A DNA stretch of 25,423 nt from NCBI GenBank assembly GCA_003153955.1, contig PMCB01000062.1, positions 1 through 25,423 of the forward strand, read 5' to 3'. The notes beneath the pieces are model-generated. The model made no database searches. It had not been told where the DNA came from and saw only the letters and a program-made list of their open reading frames with translations. The position numbers and the translations under genes are program-made. Shown here in pieces: positions 1-7,110 of this stretch. This stretch comes from Dehalococcoidia bacterium (GTDB lineage: Bacteria; Chloroflexota; Dehalococcoidia; Dehalococcoidales; Fen-1064). Numbering within the stretch: the first letter of the stretch is position 1; each line of letters opens with the position of its first letter.

Positions 1-96
1 GGTATAACTGTAAACCGGACGGAGGTGGCAAAACCCACGCTTGAGGATGTATTTTTTAAGTTGACGGAGCACCGGATTCAGGAGGTCCAAATCTAA
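1..96 (+). CDS. ABC transporter ATP-binding protein, C-terminal end (partial)
   Basis: The first 31 codons read in frame to a TAA stop. They end in a stretch with PTLEDVFFKLTEHRI, the typical C-terminal tail of the ATPase subunit of ABC-2 type exporters (the LEDVF box). The rest of the gene lies upstream of the window. Its stop codon overlaps the start codon of the downstream permease (TAATG), which indicates translational coupling and a two-gene exporter operon. The substrate cannot be told from this tail. Confidence 0.8.
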   Translation, partial: GITVNRTEVAKPTLEDVFFKLTEHRIQEVQI

Positions 97-869
97 TGAT
101 ACAAGTCTTAGGTACCTTTACTAAAACCTTTAAATGCTTTTTAAGAATACGGGCTGTATCGATCTTTACTGTAATCTTCCCCATGTTTCTTTTACTCATA
201 ACCGTTGTCTCACTTAACAAAAATATATCCGGATCTGATTTGCCTTTAGCCAAGGGTGTACTCACGATTTCCATGATTGCCTTTTCCATAATGCTTGCCG
301 GAGTACTCAATCTTGCAGGATCTATTTCCCGAGATCGCGAGACAGGCGTCTTAACGAAATTGAAATCCATGCCGATCCGCCCCTGGCAAGATTTCCTGGG
401 ACGTATACTGGCTGTCGGCCTTCTATCCCTTGTGGCTTCAGTATTATTGGTTGCTGTTGGAATAGCCATTGGCGCCCAGTTTAGTGGAGGTATTACCAAT
501 TACGTGGAAGCGTTTGGTTTTCTACTGCTCGCAATTATTTCAGCGGCAAGTATCGGGCTCATCGTCGGAACCTATGCCAAGCTGGTCCTAGCAGCTTTTT
601 TTACCGGATTGGGCATAGCGTTGGGTACTGCCTTTATTTCAGGTATCTTCATTTCCTATGATATTTTACCGTCATATTTTCGCGGGTTTGCCCATATTTA
701 CCCTATATCCTCGGCTGCAGCTTCATCCGTCTACCTGCTGCTGGGGGAGAGAGCAGCAGGATATAACCCATTGACAGCAGGCCAGGTTTTGTCGACTTTA
801 TTGATTTCGATTGGATTGCTGGCCGCGGGGGTCTTTGTCTATACGAAACAGGGGTGGAAAAGAGAATAG
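96..869 (+). CDS. ABC-2 type transporter permease
   Basis: This 257-residue protein is strongly hydrophobic, with about six membrane segments (roughly residues 18-45, 54-75, 105-128, 140-165, 170-193 and 228-248). The segment between the second and third helices contains ISRDRETGVLTKLKSMP, the amphipathic coupling region typical of ABC-2 membrane subunits, and a YPISS motif sits near the last helices. It would form the membrane pore of an exporter for lipids, drugs, antibiotics or polysaccharide. Its ATG overlaps the stop of the ATPase gene, so the two are co-translated, with GGAGG upstream. The family is clear, but the substrate is unknown. Confidence 0.85.
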   Translation: MIQVLGTFTKTFKCFLRIRAVSIFTVIFPMFLLLITVVSLNKNISGSDLPLAKGVLTISMIAFSIMLAGVLNLAGSISRDRETGVLTKLKSMPIRPWQDFLGRILAVGLLSLVASVLLVAVGIAIGAQFSGGITNYVEAFGFLLLAIISAASIGLIVGTYAKLVLAAFFTGLGIALGTAFISGIFISYDILPSYFRGFAHIYPISSAAASSVYLLLGERAAGYNPLTAGQVLSTLLISIGLLAAGVFVYTKQGWKRE

Positions 870-1000
870 AGGGCGTTTTTGAATTTCCCGATATCGTCTA
901 CAAAAAGTTCCCATTGATGGATGAATACAAGCCCAGACGCTGGAACATCAAAGGCGATATGATTCCGCTTACCTTTTCGCTGAAGGCGGCTAAGAATTAA
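854..1000 (+). pseudogene. Possible 3' remnant of an unidentified gene
   Basis: A 48-codon open frame begins at a GTG inside the end of the permease gene and runs to TAA. From about 872 the predicted peptide has a protein-like composition (FPDIVYKKFPLMDEYKPRRW, then a short basic end), unlike random AT-rich spacer, and it reads like the C-terminus of a cytoplasmic enzyme. There is no ribosome binding site and no convincing start. I do not recognise the family. It may be a decayed gene end left by a deletion or rearrangement, or a short overlapping gene. Confidence 0.3.
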
Positions 1001-1013
1001 CAAGCGATCACAA

Positions 1014-1059
1014 ATATAGTCGTCAAAACTAACAAATATGTTTGACACAACAACTATAT
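1014..1059. other. Nested inverted repeat between convergent genes
   Basis: Outer arms ATATAGT (1014-1020) and ACTATAT (1053-1059) enclose inner arms GTCAAA (1022-1027) and TTTGAC (1041-1046). The structure lies just past the 3' end of the minus-strand GH4 gene and downstream of the plus-strand permease, where a terminator is expected. No T-run follows on either strand, so it is at best a weak or factor-assisted terminator. It could also be a protein-binding dyad. Confidence 0.35.
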
Positions 1060-1062
1060 CTG

Positions 1063-2379
1063 CTATTTGTAGCCTTTGAGGTATTTGGCGCCGGCTTTGA
1101 ACATTTCATCAACCACGCGGCGGGTTTCATCAATGGTCAAAACGGCACCTGTTAACGGGTCAAGGAGAATGGCCTGGAACATTTTGGTTTTATCCTTTTC
1201 CAGAATGCCTCGCACTGCCAGTTCGTGAACATTGATTTCGGTGCGGTTCAGAGCTGCCAACTGCGGGGGCAGGCCGCCGACATAACAGGGATGGATGCCT
1301 TCGCGGTCGACCAGACAGGGAACCTCAACGCAGCATCCTTTCGGGAGATTGGTGATTAACCCTTTGTTGATAACATTGCCGTTAATCCGGGAAGGTGCGC
1401 CGGTTTCGAGTGAATGGATGATGATGGAACCGTATTCGCTGCTGTGCTTGATCGGCAGGTTTTTGGCCGTGGTCAGACGTTTCATTTCGGCGTCCTGGTC
1501 TTTGCGCTCCTGTTCCCTGGCCTCGGCAGCGAATTTACCGAAATTGCCGAGTTTAAACTTGCCGATGAGTTCGGGGCGTTTCCGGAAATAAGGCACATAC
1601 TCGGACATGTGGCGGCTGGACTCGGTCACGAAATAGCCGAAGGCTTTAAATATTTCGGCGCGGACAACATCGGGGCCGGCCCAATGGGCATTCATATCTT
1701 CATAAACCGCGGGGTTTTTAAATTTCTCCCGCAGTAAAGGGTAGGCGTCCCGGCCATTCCACTTAAATTCCAGGAACCAGGCCATATGGTTAATGCCGGC
1801 GACCCAATAAGAGGTTTCGGCATAGGGGGCGCCGATATAAGCGGCGAGGGTGGTCGAGGTGTGGGGGATGCTGTGGCACAGGCCGACATTTTTAATTTTA
1901 GTATAGTCGTTGACAGCCCAGGTAATCATGGCCATGGGGTTAGTGTAATTCAAGAGCCAGGCATCAGGGCAGAGTTCTTCCATATCCCGGCAGATATCTA
2001 AAATAGCGGGAATATGGCGGGCAGCATAAAATACGCCGCCGGGGCCGGTGGTATCGCCGACAGCTTCGTCAATGCCGTATTTGGCGGTGATATCTTTATC
2101 GAGTTTGGAAGGCTGCGAACCGCCAACCTTAATTGTCACGAAAACATAATCAGCGCCGGTCAAAGCGACGCGGCGGTCGGTGGTGGATTCTATTTTCGTG
2201 TTGAGACCGTTTTGCTTTACAAGATTACGGGCAAAGGCTGTAATTAAATCCAACGGTTCCTGAGCGACATCCATGAGGGAAATGGTGCTGTCGCGGAGTT
2301 CGGGATAAAACAGAATATCCGTGATGAGATTTTTGGAGAAGGAGTGACTGCCGGCGCCAATGATGACAATTTTAGCCAT
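1063..2379 (-). CDS. Glycoside hydrolase family 4 (MelA-like alpha-galactosidase/alpha-glycosidase)
   Basis: This 438-residue protein has full GH4 length. GH4 enzymes cleave glycosides by an NAD+- and Mn2+-dependent oxidation-elimination mechanism in the cytoplasm. An N-terminal Rossmann NAD site (IVIIGAGSHSF, residues 4-14) is followed by Asp37 at the end of the second strand, NPM at 147-149, and the metal-ligand motif GLCHS with Cys168. INHMAWF supplies His198. From memory of the family, CHS is the signature of alpha-galactosidases such as MelA, while other GH4 groups carry CHE, CHG, CNxP or CDMP, so alpha-galactosidase is the first choice and alpha-galacturonidase or alpha-glucosidase the alternatives. 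The start is set by GGAGGTAATCC before ATG. It has its own likely promoter and lies alone on this strand. Confidence 0.88.
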   Translation of the reverse strand: MAKIVIIGAGSHSFSKNLITDILFYPELRDSTISLMDVAQEPLDLITAFARNLVKQNGLNTKIESTTDRRVALTGADYVFVTIKVGGSQPSKLDKDITAKYGIDEAVGDTTGPGGVFYAARHIPAILDICRDMEELCPDAWLLNYTNPMAMITWAVNDYTKIKNVGLCHSIPHTSTTLAAYIGAPYAETSYWVAGINHMAWFLEFKWNGRDAYPLLREKFKNPAVYEDMNAHWAGPDVVRAEIFKAFGYFVTESSRHMSEYVPYFRKRPELIGKFKLGNFGKFAAEAREQERKDQDAEMKRLTTAKNLPIKHSSEYGSIIIHSLETGAPSRINGNVINKGLITNLPKGCCVEVPCLVDREGIHPCYVGGLPPQLAALNRTEINVHELAVRGILEKDKTKMFQAILLDPLTGAVLTIDETRRVVDEMFKAGAKYLKGYK

Positions 2380-2425
2380 GGATTACCTCCAGATAATCAG
2401 GGGAGAACGAGTACCTTGCTTTCCC

Positions 2426-2434
2426 ATTATATCA
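2426..2434 (-). promoter_or_regulatory. Extended -10 promoter for the GH4 gene
   Basis: On the minus strand the bases read TGATATAAT, a perfect TATAAT preceded by the TGn extension. It lies about 50 bases upstream of the GH4 start codon. No good -35 box is seen 17 bases upstream, as is usual for extended -10 promoters. Confidence 0.5.
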
Positions 2435-2477
2435 GACTCCTGAAATAGTTTATTTCCTCGTAGGAGGTGATGCCTAA

Positions 2478-2651
2478 ATGAAGATTATGGAAGATAAATC
2501 CCTCTGTATTCCTCCCGTTCGTCCCTCCGGGACCTGCGGCCTTTCGCGAAAGGGAGAGGTTTCACGTGAAACCAATTACTTCATTGATTACTCCAACTTT
2601 TTCGGCAGTTTCATTATATGGTTGGAAGTACCTCAATCTCAACAAAATTGA
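2478..2651 (+). CDS. Possible small ORF (57 aa) overlapping an intergenic repeat
   Basis: An ATG follows an unusually perfect Shine-Dalgarno match (AGGAGGTGAT) eight bases upstream and opens 57 codons, starting MKIMEDKSLCIPPVRPSGTC. A terminator-like hairpin lies about 90 bases after the stop. The coding interval coincides with a repeat that also occurs at 4359, and the peptide has no recognisable domain. A chance frame through a repeat is more likely than a real protein. It is listed because the ribosome binding site is so strong. Confidence 0.2.
   Translation: MKIMEDKSLCIPPVRPSGTCGLSRKGEVSRETNYFIDYSNFFGSFIIWLEVPQSQQN
2483..2635 (+). repeat. Intergenic repeat, copy 1 (with hairpin insertion)
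   Basis: The first 27 bases (GATTATGGAAGATAAATCCC onward to 2509) match the copy at 4359-4385 at 26 of 27 positions. Next comes an insertion of about 30 bases with its own hairpin (GTCCC-TCC-GGGAC, 2521-2533), then the shared CTTTCGCGAAAG hairpin, GGGAGAG and TTTC, and a weakly similar AT-rich tail (TTGATTACTCCAAC versus TTGATTTACTACAA). Copy 1 alone contains the parS-like palindrome. Confidence 0.65.
2558..2573. promoter_or_regulatory. Candidate parS (ParB-binding) site
   Basis: GGTTTCACGTGAAACC is a perfect 16-bp palindrome. Its inner 14 bases, GTTTCACGTGAAAC, match the conserved bacterial parS consensus TGTTTCACGTGAAACA. Only the outermost base on each side differs. ParB would bind here to nucleate chromosome segregation complexes. 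No parA or parB gene is in the window. Confidence 0.55.
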
Positions 2652-2705
2652 CGAAAACAGCGAGGCCATGCTAGAGTAAACTCGAAAGAGATAGAGGGTA
2701 AGTTT

Positions 2706-2735
2706 TTGGCGGAAGACGATTTTTACGAATAATAT
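2706..2735 (+). promoter_or_regulatory. Weak promoter candidate before the aldehyde dehydrogenase
   Basis: TTGGCG (2706-2711) and TAATAT (2730-2735) are separated by 18 bases. The predicted start of transcription would fall inside the terminator-like hairpin at 2738-2757. The site may therefore be spurious, or it may be coupled to that hairpin. Confidence 0.3.
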
Positions 2736-2737
2736 TT

Positions 2738-2763
2738 GGGCACCTTACAAGGTGTCCTTTTTT
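2738..2763 (+). terminator. Rho-independent terminator upstream of aldehyde dehydrogenase
   Basis: GGGCACCTT and AAGGTGTCC form a stem (one G-U pair) with a tiny loop, followed at once by six T residues. It sits 47 bases before the aldehyde dehydrogenase start. It could end a short transcript from the repeat region or act as an attenuator of the dehydrogenase gene. Confidence 0.6.
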
Positions 2764-2809
2764 ATGAAAAACAACTTAAAATATGCCGACCAAGAGACAA
2801 GGAGAAACA

Positions 2810-4267
2810 ATGACGAAAGAATATAAGATGTGGATAAACGGAAAATGGGTGAAGGCTGAATCAGGGAAAACCTATCCGGTGTTTAATCCGGCGACGGAAG
2901 AAGAAATAGCTCAGATTCCATCCGGCGGCAAGGCAGAAGTCGATAAAGCGGTCGAGGCGGCGCGCAAAGCATTTCCCGTATGGTCGAAAAAATCGCAGCT
3001 TGAGCGCTCGCAGATTTGTCTGAAAATTGCGGCAGCGTTAAAGGAACATCACGATGAATTAGCCGCGCTGGATGTAATGGAACACGGCACGCCGGCCAAG
3101 CGGGCGGATTTTATCGCGGCGGATTTACCGGAATGGTTCGAATGGGCGGCTTACAGCGCCCGACAATTGATGGGGCAAACCGTGCCGAATAGTCCCGATG
3201 AACTGGATTATCTGCAGCGGGAACCGGTAGGGGTGGTAGCGATAATTACGCCGTGGAATTACCCGTTACTGATGATTGTGGAGAAACTGGCGCCGGCTTT
3301 AGTGGTGGGGAATACCTGCATGATAAAACCGCCGAGCATCGACGCGCTGACAGCTTTTAAACTAGCGGAGATACTGGATACAATCGGACTGACTCCAGGC
3401 ACGGTGAATGTCATTACCGGCCCGGGTGGCACAGTCGGGGGGGCATTGGCTTCACACCGGGGTGTCGACATGGTGGCTTTTACCGGCAGCTGTGAAGTGG
3501 GGAAAGAAATCATGGCGCTGGGCAGCCCGACGCTGAAACGCTGCCAACTGGAATTGGGCGGCAAGAATCCGGTGATTATCCTGGACGATGCAGACATCGA
3601 AACCGCGGCCGCGGAAATGGCGCCGGCCCAGTTCAGAAACAGCGGGCAAGTTTGCGCTTCTCCCGGCAGGTTTTTCGTCCATGAAAAAGTTTACGACAAG
3701 TTCCTGGAAAAGTTTATTGAGGCGACTAAAAAGATGACCGTGGGGGACCCGACCGACTGGAAGACGATGATCGGGCCGGTGGTGAGTAAAACACATCGGG
3801 ATACAGTCGAAGGTTATATCAAATCGGCAGTTGACGAAGGGGCGAAGGTTATTTTCGGGGCGAAAAGACCGACGGCGCCGCCGTTTAATAAAGGCTACTG
3901 GATAATGCCGACAATTATTACAGGGGTAAAACAAAACATGAAAGTGGCACGGGAAGAAATATTCGGCCCGGTGGCGGTTTTTATGGAGCCCTTCCGCAGC
4001 GATGAAGAAGTAATTCAAAAAGCGAACGATACCACCTTCGGTCTGGCCGCTTATGTCTGGACAACGGACGCGGCAAGGGGCATGAGGTTCGTCAATGAAT
4101 TACAGGCGGGCACGGTGACAGTGGGCAACGTGCACGGCAGGGACCTGGACTTGCCATGGGGCGGCTACAAAGAAAGCGGCATCGGGAAAGAACATTCGCA
4201 GGTGGGACTGTACGAATATACCAATCTAAAGCGAGTACAGATCGACATCAAAATGCTGAAGAAATAG
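2810..4267 (+). CDS. NAD(P)-dependent aldehyde dehydrogenase
   Basis: This 485-residue protein is the usual length for the ALDH superfamily, which oxidises aldehydes to carboxylic acids in the cytoplasm. Visible motifs are TPWNYPLLM (oxyanion Asn150), IKPP (cofactor Lys173), FTGSCEVGKEI (Rossmann), LELGGKNP with general base Glu248, and FRNSGQVCASPGRF with catalytic Cys282. EEIFGPV follows near the C-terminus. An upstream ATG at 2783 adds nine residues, but AGGAG lies just before the ATG at 2810, so I start there. The gene stands alone between two terminators and is flanked by same-direction copies of a repeat. The substrate could be lactaldehyde, glycolaldehyde or a sugar-derived semialdehyde; context does not decide. 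Confidence 0.92.
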   Translation: MTKEYKMWINGKWVKAESGKTYPVFNPATEEEIAQIPSGGKAEVDKAVEAARKAFPVWSKKSQLERSQICLKIAAALKEHHDELAALDVMEHGTPAKRADFIAADLPEWFEWAAYSARQLMGQTVPNSPDELDYLQREPVGVVAIITPWNYPLLMIVEKLAPALVVGNTCMIKPPSIDALTAFKLAEILDTIGLTPGTVNVITGPGGTVGGALASHRGVDMVAFTGSCEVGKEIMALGSPTLKRCQLELGGKNPVIILDDADIETAAAEMAPAQFRNSGQVCASPGRFFVHEKVYDKFLEKFIEATKKMTVGDPTDWKTMIGPVVSKTHRDTVEGYIKSAVDEGAKVIFGAKRPTAPPFNKGYWIMPTIITGVKQNMKVAREEIFGPVAVFMEPFRSDEEVIQKANDTTFGLAAYVWTTDAARGMRFVNELQAGTVTVGNVHGRDLDLPWGGYKESGIGKEHSQVGLYEYTNLKRVQIDIKMLKK

Positions 4268-4278
4268 GTTTACGGAAT

Positions 4279-4326
4279 AAAAAGAGACCCGACATCGTTG
4301 ATTTAACGCGCCGGGTCTCTTTTTTG
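4279..4326. terminator. Bidirectional terminator between convergent genes
   Basis: Arms AAAGAGACCCG (4281-4291) and CGGGTCTCTTT (4312-4322) enclose a 20-base loop. T-runs follow on the plus strand (TTTTTT), and the minus strand shows TTTTTATT. It would end both the aldehyde dehydrogenase transcript and the lipoprotein operon coming from the other side. Confidence 0.85.
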
Positions 4327-4358
4327 TTTCTCAATTGATACTGGTGAAATAGGCTATC

Positions 4359-4450
4359 GATTATGGAAAATAAATCCCTCTGTATCTCCCTTTCTCGAAA
4401 GGGAGAGTTTCTTGATTTACTACAATATTTTCAACAATTTCCTATTATTA
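4359..4450 (+). repeat. Intergenic repeat, copy 2
   Basis: This copy begins with the same 27-base block as copy 1 at 2483 and continues into a tight hairpin (CTCCCTTT-CTCG-AAAGGGAG, 4387-4406) and an AT-rich tail. It has neither the GC-rich insertion nor the parS-like palindrome of copy 1. It sits just 3' of the lipoprotein gene that ends at 4462. Confidence 0.6.
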
Positions 4451-4461
4451 AATCATTGAGA

Positions 4462-5091
4462 TTACGGTCCGGTGACAGTAATCTGATTTACCGACGGTAC
4501 CCAATATGAAGAATCCGTAAAAAACGGCCCACCGTAAAGGATACCGAGTTCCAGCGGGCCGGGGGCGCCGTTGGACAGCATGTTCCCGTTGACCATATAA
4601 GCCAGGCCGATTACGGGCGTGGCGACGTTGGCGGCGGGGGTGGTTACATTGCCGCTGGAATCATAAGTGGTGAAACTGCCATTGGTAATCTGGTCATAAG
4701 TAAAGGTAACAGATTTCCCGCCGGCGCCGGAAACGGTCACACTTTGTCCCGGTGTAAGTCCACCAGGTTCGACACCGGGAAAGGAACCCGTCCCTTTAAT
4801 AACATCGGTTAATTCTGCTCCACCGTAGCGAGCGATGGTGCCATTGGCACTTTTCTCCCCGCCCATATTCTGCATTCCCGTGAGTTTTTCAACATCAGCG
4901 ATAGTGAATGTTTTAACGACGCTGCCATAGGTTACCGTGAGGATAACGCCGTTAGCCCCGGTAGTAGCGGTGGTACCTGACGCTGTCGTAGTTGAGGTAC
5001 CAGAAGTGCCGGTCGCCGAGCCACAGGATGCAAGAAAAAGGGCAATTACCAAAAACAAGCTCAGGACTACCCATAAACCTTTTCTATTCAC
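4462..5091 (-). CDS. Lipoprotein with sulfite-oxidase-fold-like domain (paralog 1)
   Basis: This 209-residue protein has a lipoprotein signal: basic start, hydrophobic core, and lipobox LASC with Cys23 as lipidation site. A Ser/Thr/Gly linker follows to about residue 45. The remaining domain (VTYGSVVKTFTIADVEKL, then GAELTDVIKG, SVTFTYDQI, and GPLELGILYGGPF) resembles the short molybdopterin-binding-fold domains related to sulfite oxidase. It has no Cys besides the lipobox, so the molybdenum ligand is missing. The start is GTG with GAGGT upstream. The gene lies 32 bases after its paralog and shares its promoter. It is probably outer-surface anchored, and its function is unknown. Confidence 0.75.
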   Translation of the reverse strand: MNRKGLWVVLSLFLVIALFLASCGSATGTSGTSTTTASGTTATTGANGVILTVTYGSVVKTFTIADVEKLTGMQNMGGEKSANGTIARYGGAELTDVIKGTGSFPGVEPGGLTPGQSVTVSGAGGKSVTFTYDQITNGSFTTYDSSGNVTTPAANVATPVIGLAYMVNGNMLSNGAPGPLELGILYGGPFFTDSSYWVPSVNQITVTGP

Positions 5092-5123
5092 TTTTTACCT
5101 CACCGATTCCACCGGACCGTAGA

Positions 5124-5756
5124 CTACGAACCGGAGATTACATCGATTTTATATACCGTTTTGACCCAATTGGACGCGTCCGTAAGGAGAGGCTGCCCGT
5201 AGATAATTCCCAATTCAAACGGGCCGACTGAAGTACCGAGGCCATTGCCATTCGCCCAATAGAGTATGGCGATTAAGGGGACAGTAGCACTGGTAGGGGC
5301 TGGAGTGGTGGAAACACCGGCGATGTTATAGGTTGGAAAATTGCCGTTGATAACCTGGTCGTAGGTGTACGTAACAGAATAACCATCGGCGCCGGTAATT
5401 TTAACACTTTGTCCCGCAACGAGGCCTACCGGCTCAACTCCGGGAGAGTTTTTTGCCCCTTTGATGACATCATTCAAAGCAATCGCGGTGTAAAGATAAT
5501 CCGGGGTTTTATTAACGGAGCCGTCCTGATTCCGAGGCCCACCATAACCAAAAGAAACTAAAAGAGTTTGCATATCGTTCATCCCATATGTCCTGGTGAT
5601 ACTGCCGTAAGTGACGGTGACAGATGAGGTATCGACATTAGCAGTTGTTGTAGCAGAGGTCGTTGTCGATGAATTGTTCGATGAGCCGCACGAGGCGAGT
5701 AACATAGCGCTTATCACGAATAAGCTGAGCACTAACCAGATAACTTTTCTCTTCAT
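5124..5756 (-). CDS. Lipoprotein with sulfite-oxidase-fold-like domain (paralog 2)
   Basis: This 210-residue protein has a lipobox LASC at Cys23, a Ser/Thr-rich linker, and a domain that aligns with its downstream neighbour along the whole length (VTVTYGSITRTY, IALNDVIKG, PGVEP, GQSVKITGADGYSVTYTYDQ, GPFELGIIYGQP). I start at the ATG at 5756, which has GGAGG seven bases upstream, rather than at the GTG four codons earlier. The pair is a tandem duplication transcribed from a near-consensus promoter. Fold assignment is by motif recall only. No catalytic residue or cofactor ligand can be pointed to. Confidence 0.75.
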   Translation of the reverse strand: MKRKVIWLVLSLFVISAMLLASCGSSNNSSTTTSATTTANVDTSSVTVTYGSITRTYGMNDMQTLLVSFGYGGPRNQDGSVNKTPDYLYTAIALNDVIKGAKNSPGVEPVGLVAGQSVKITGADGYSVTYTYDQVINGNFPTYNIAGVSTTPAPTSATVPLIAILYWANGNGLGTSVGPFELGIIYGQPLLTDASNWVKTVYKIDVISGS

Positions 5757-5807
5757 TGCTGCCTCCACTTAATTTGTCTGAAAATTTTTTCACACATAAT
5801 TGACGAT

Positions 5808-5836
5808 ACTTTATCATAGCATTTATTTAGTGTCAA
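5808..5836 (-). promoter_or_regulatory. Sigma70-type promoter of the lipoprotein pair
   Basis: On the minus strand TTGACA (5836-5831) is followed after 17 bases by TAAAGT (5813-5808), about 50 bases before the first lipoprotein start. The -35 box is consensus and the spacing is ideal. Confidence 0.65.
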
Positions 5837-5886
5837 TAACGATTAGTAATATTTTAATCCGCGTAATTATCTATGCCGGTGATTTA

Positions 5887-5897
5887 TGATATATAAT
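5887..5897 (+). promoter_or_regulatory. -10 region for the phosphotriesterase-family gene
   Basis: A perfect TATAAT (5892-5897) lies 45 bases before the TTG start, overlapping a TGA-TATATA extended -10 reading. No clear -35 box is seen. The box sits in a small dyad, GATATATAATATC, and AATATC recurs four bases downstream, so an operator may overlap it. Confidence 0.4.
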
Positions 5898-5942
5898 ATC
5901 GGGGAATATCATATTATTTAAACAGGGAAACAGGAGACGGGC

Positions 5943-6914
5943 TTGAAAACTGTAAATACGGTACTCGGGCCATTGGAAACATCAAAAATCGGGTTTACGC
6001 TAATGCACGACCACATCATGGGGTCAGCCAGCGGCATCCCCCAAGTCTACCCGGAGTTACTGGGGAAAGACTATAAAAAGCGCATTATTAAAGGCCTGAC
6101 CGCGGCCAAAAAAGCCGGAATAAATACAATAGTCGACGCCGATACGTTCGACCTGGGAAGAGCGGTAAAAATACTGGCAGAAGTTTCGCAATCGAGCGGA
6201 GTAAATATTGTCTGCTGCAGCGGCTGGTTTGGCGAATTGCCGGGTTATCTGGGAAGTTTTTCGTCCGACCAGTATGCGCAAATATTTGCACGGGAAGTTA
6301 AGGAAGGGATCGAAGGCACGAATATCAAAGCCGGCATCCTGAAATCCGCCGCGGATTTTGGCGGCATAACCCCTAACGGGGCCATATTGCTGCGAGGAGT
6401 GGCAAGGGCACAGTTAATGACCGGGGTACCGATAATGCTGCATTCTTACTCCCCGGACCAAATCGGCAGGCAACAGATTGCCATCCTGAAAGAAGAAGGG
6501 GTAGATTTGCGCCGGGTTAAACTGGACCATTCAACGGATACAAAGGATATGGAATATCTGACCTGGATTATTGAGCAGGGGTGTTATTTGGGTATGGACA
6601 GACTGCCGGGAATCCATGTGCCGCCGCTGGCCCGCGTCAGCCCGGAAGGCAGGATAAAAACGATTAAAGATTTAATCGATGCCGGCTACGCGAACCGCAT
6701 CCTGCTGGGTCATGACGCTTTCCTGGTTTCATCATTTTTCGACACATTGCCGGATGATGCGAAAAAGAAACTGGAGACGGACAATCCCTACGGTTTTTTT
6801 TACATAAATAAAGTGGTACTGCCGAAATTACGGGAGATGGGAGTCTCCGAGAAAATCATTAAAAGCATCTGTATCGACAATCCGCGCAGATTTTTCGAAG
6901 GCACATCGGAATAA
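5943..6914 (+). CDS. Phosphotriesterase-family metal-dependent hydrolase (lactonase-like)
   Basis: This 323-residue amidohydrolase-superfamily TIM barrel belongs to the phosphotriesterase (PHP) group, whose members hydrolyse lactones or phosphoesters with a binuclear metal centre. All expected ligands are visible: His22 and His24 in MHDH, bridging Lys134 in GILKSA (carbamylated in the family), His167 in MLHSYS, His196 in LDHST, and Asp258 in LLGHDAF. The start is TTG with GGAG six to seven bases upstream; no ATG precedes the metal motif. It is monocistronic with its own promoter and a terminator downstream. In this sugar-catabolic setting a sugar lactonase role is plausible, but that is inference. 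Confidence 0.85.
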   Translation: MKTVNTVLGPLETSKIGFTLMHDHIMGSASGIPQVYPELLGKDYKKRIIKGLTAAKKAGINTIVDADTFDLGRAVKILAEVSQSSGVNIVCCSGWFGELPGYLGSFSSDQYAQIFAREVKEGIEGTNIKAGILKSAADFGGITPNGAILLRGVARAQLMTGVPIMLHSYSPDQIGRQQIAILKEEGVDLRRVKLDHSTDTKDMEYLTWIIEQGCYLGMDRLPGIHVPPLARVSPEGRIKTIKDLIDAGYANRILLGHDAFLVSSFFDTLPDDAKKKLETDNPYGFFYINKVVLPKLREMGVSEKIIKSICIDNPRRFFEGTSE

Positions 6915-7040
6915 CTTGCGAGTTGGCGATAACTAATTAAATTATCAGATATTTTTAATAGTTAGATTACAAAATAATACATTTCGCGATAAAACGGTAA
7001 TTTTTCAACTGGCAAGGAAAGTAAATCCATCCGTAAGAGG

Positions 7041-7105
7041 CTGTGCGAAAATAGTCAATAGAAATTATTTATGTGGATTCCCGATCAGGTCGGGAATGAC
7101 AAATC
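7041..7105 (+). repeat. Intergenic hairpin repeat
   Basis: The arms ATTCCCGA (7077-7084) and TCGGGAAT (7090-7097) form a perfect 8-bp hairpin inside a block resembling the common bacterial intergenic repeat GGATTCCCG-CGGGAATGACA. No second copy occurs in this window, so its repetitive nature is from general knowledge. The rest of the 298-base spacer holds only the terminator that follows. Confidence 0.4.
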
Positions 7106-7110
7106 CGAAT

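Noticed and set aside
1042..1068. TTGACA with TATTTG as a plus-strand promoter
   Set aside because: It would transcribe antisense into the GH4 gene. The TTGAC bases are part of the nested inverted repeat, and the -10 box is poor.
3452..4018. Long minus-strand open frame (188 codons) inside the aldehyde dehydrogenase gene
   Set aside because: It lies fully antisense to a well-supported enzyme, its product is rich in His/Arg/Phe without domains, and it has no ribosome binding site.
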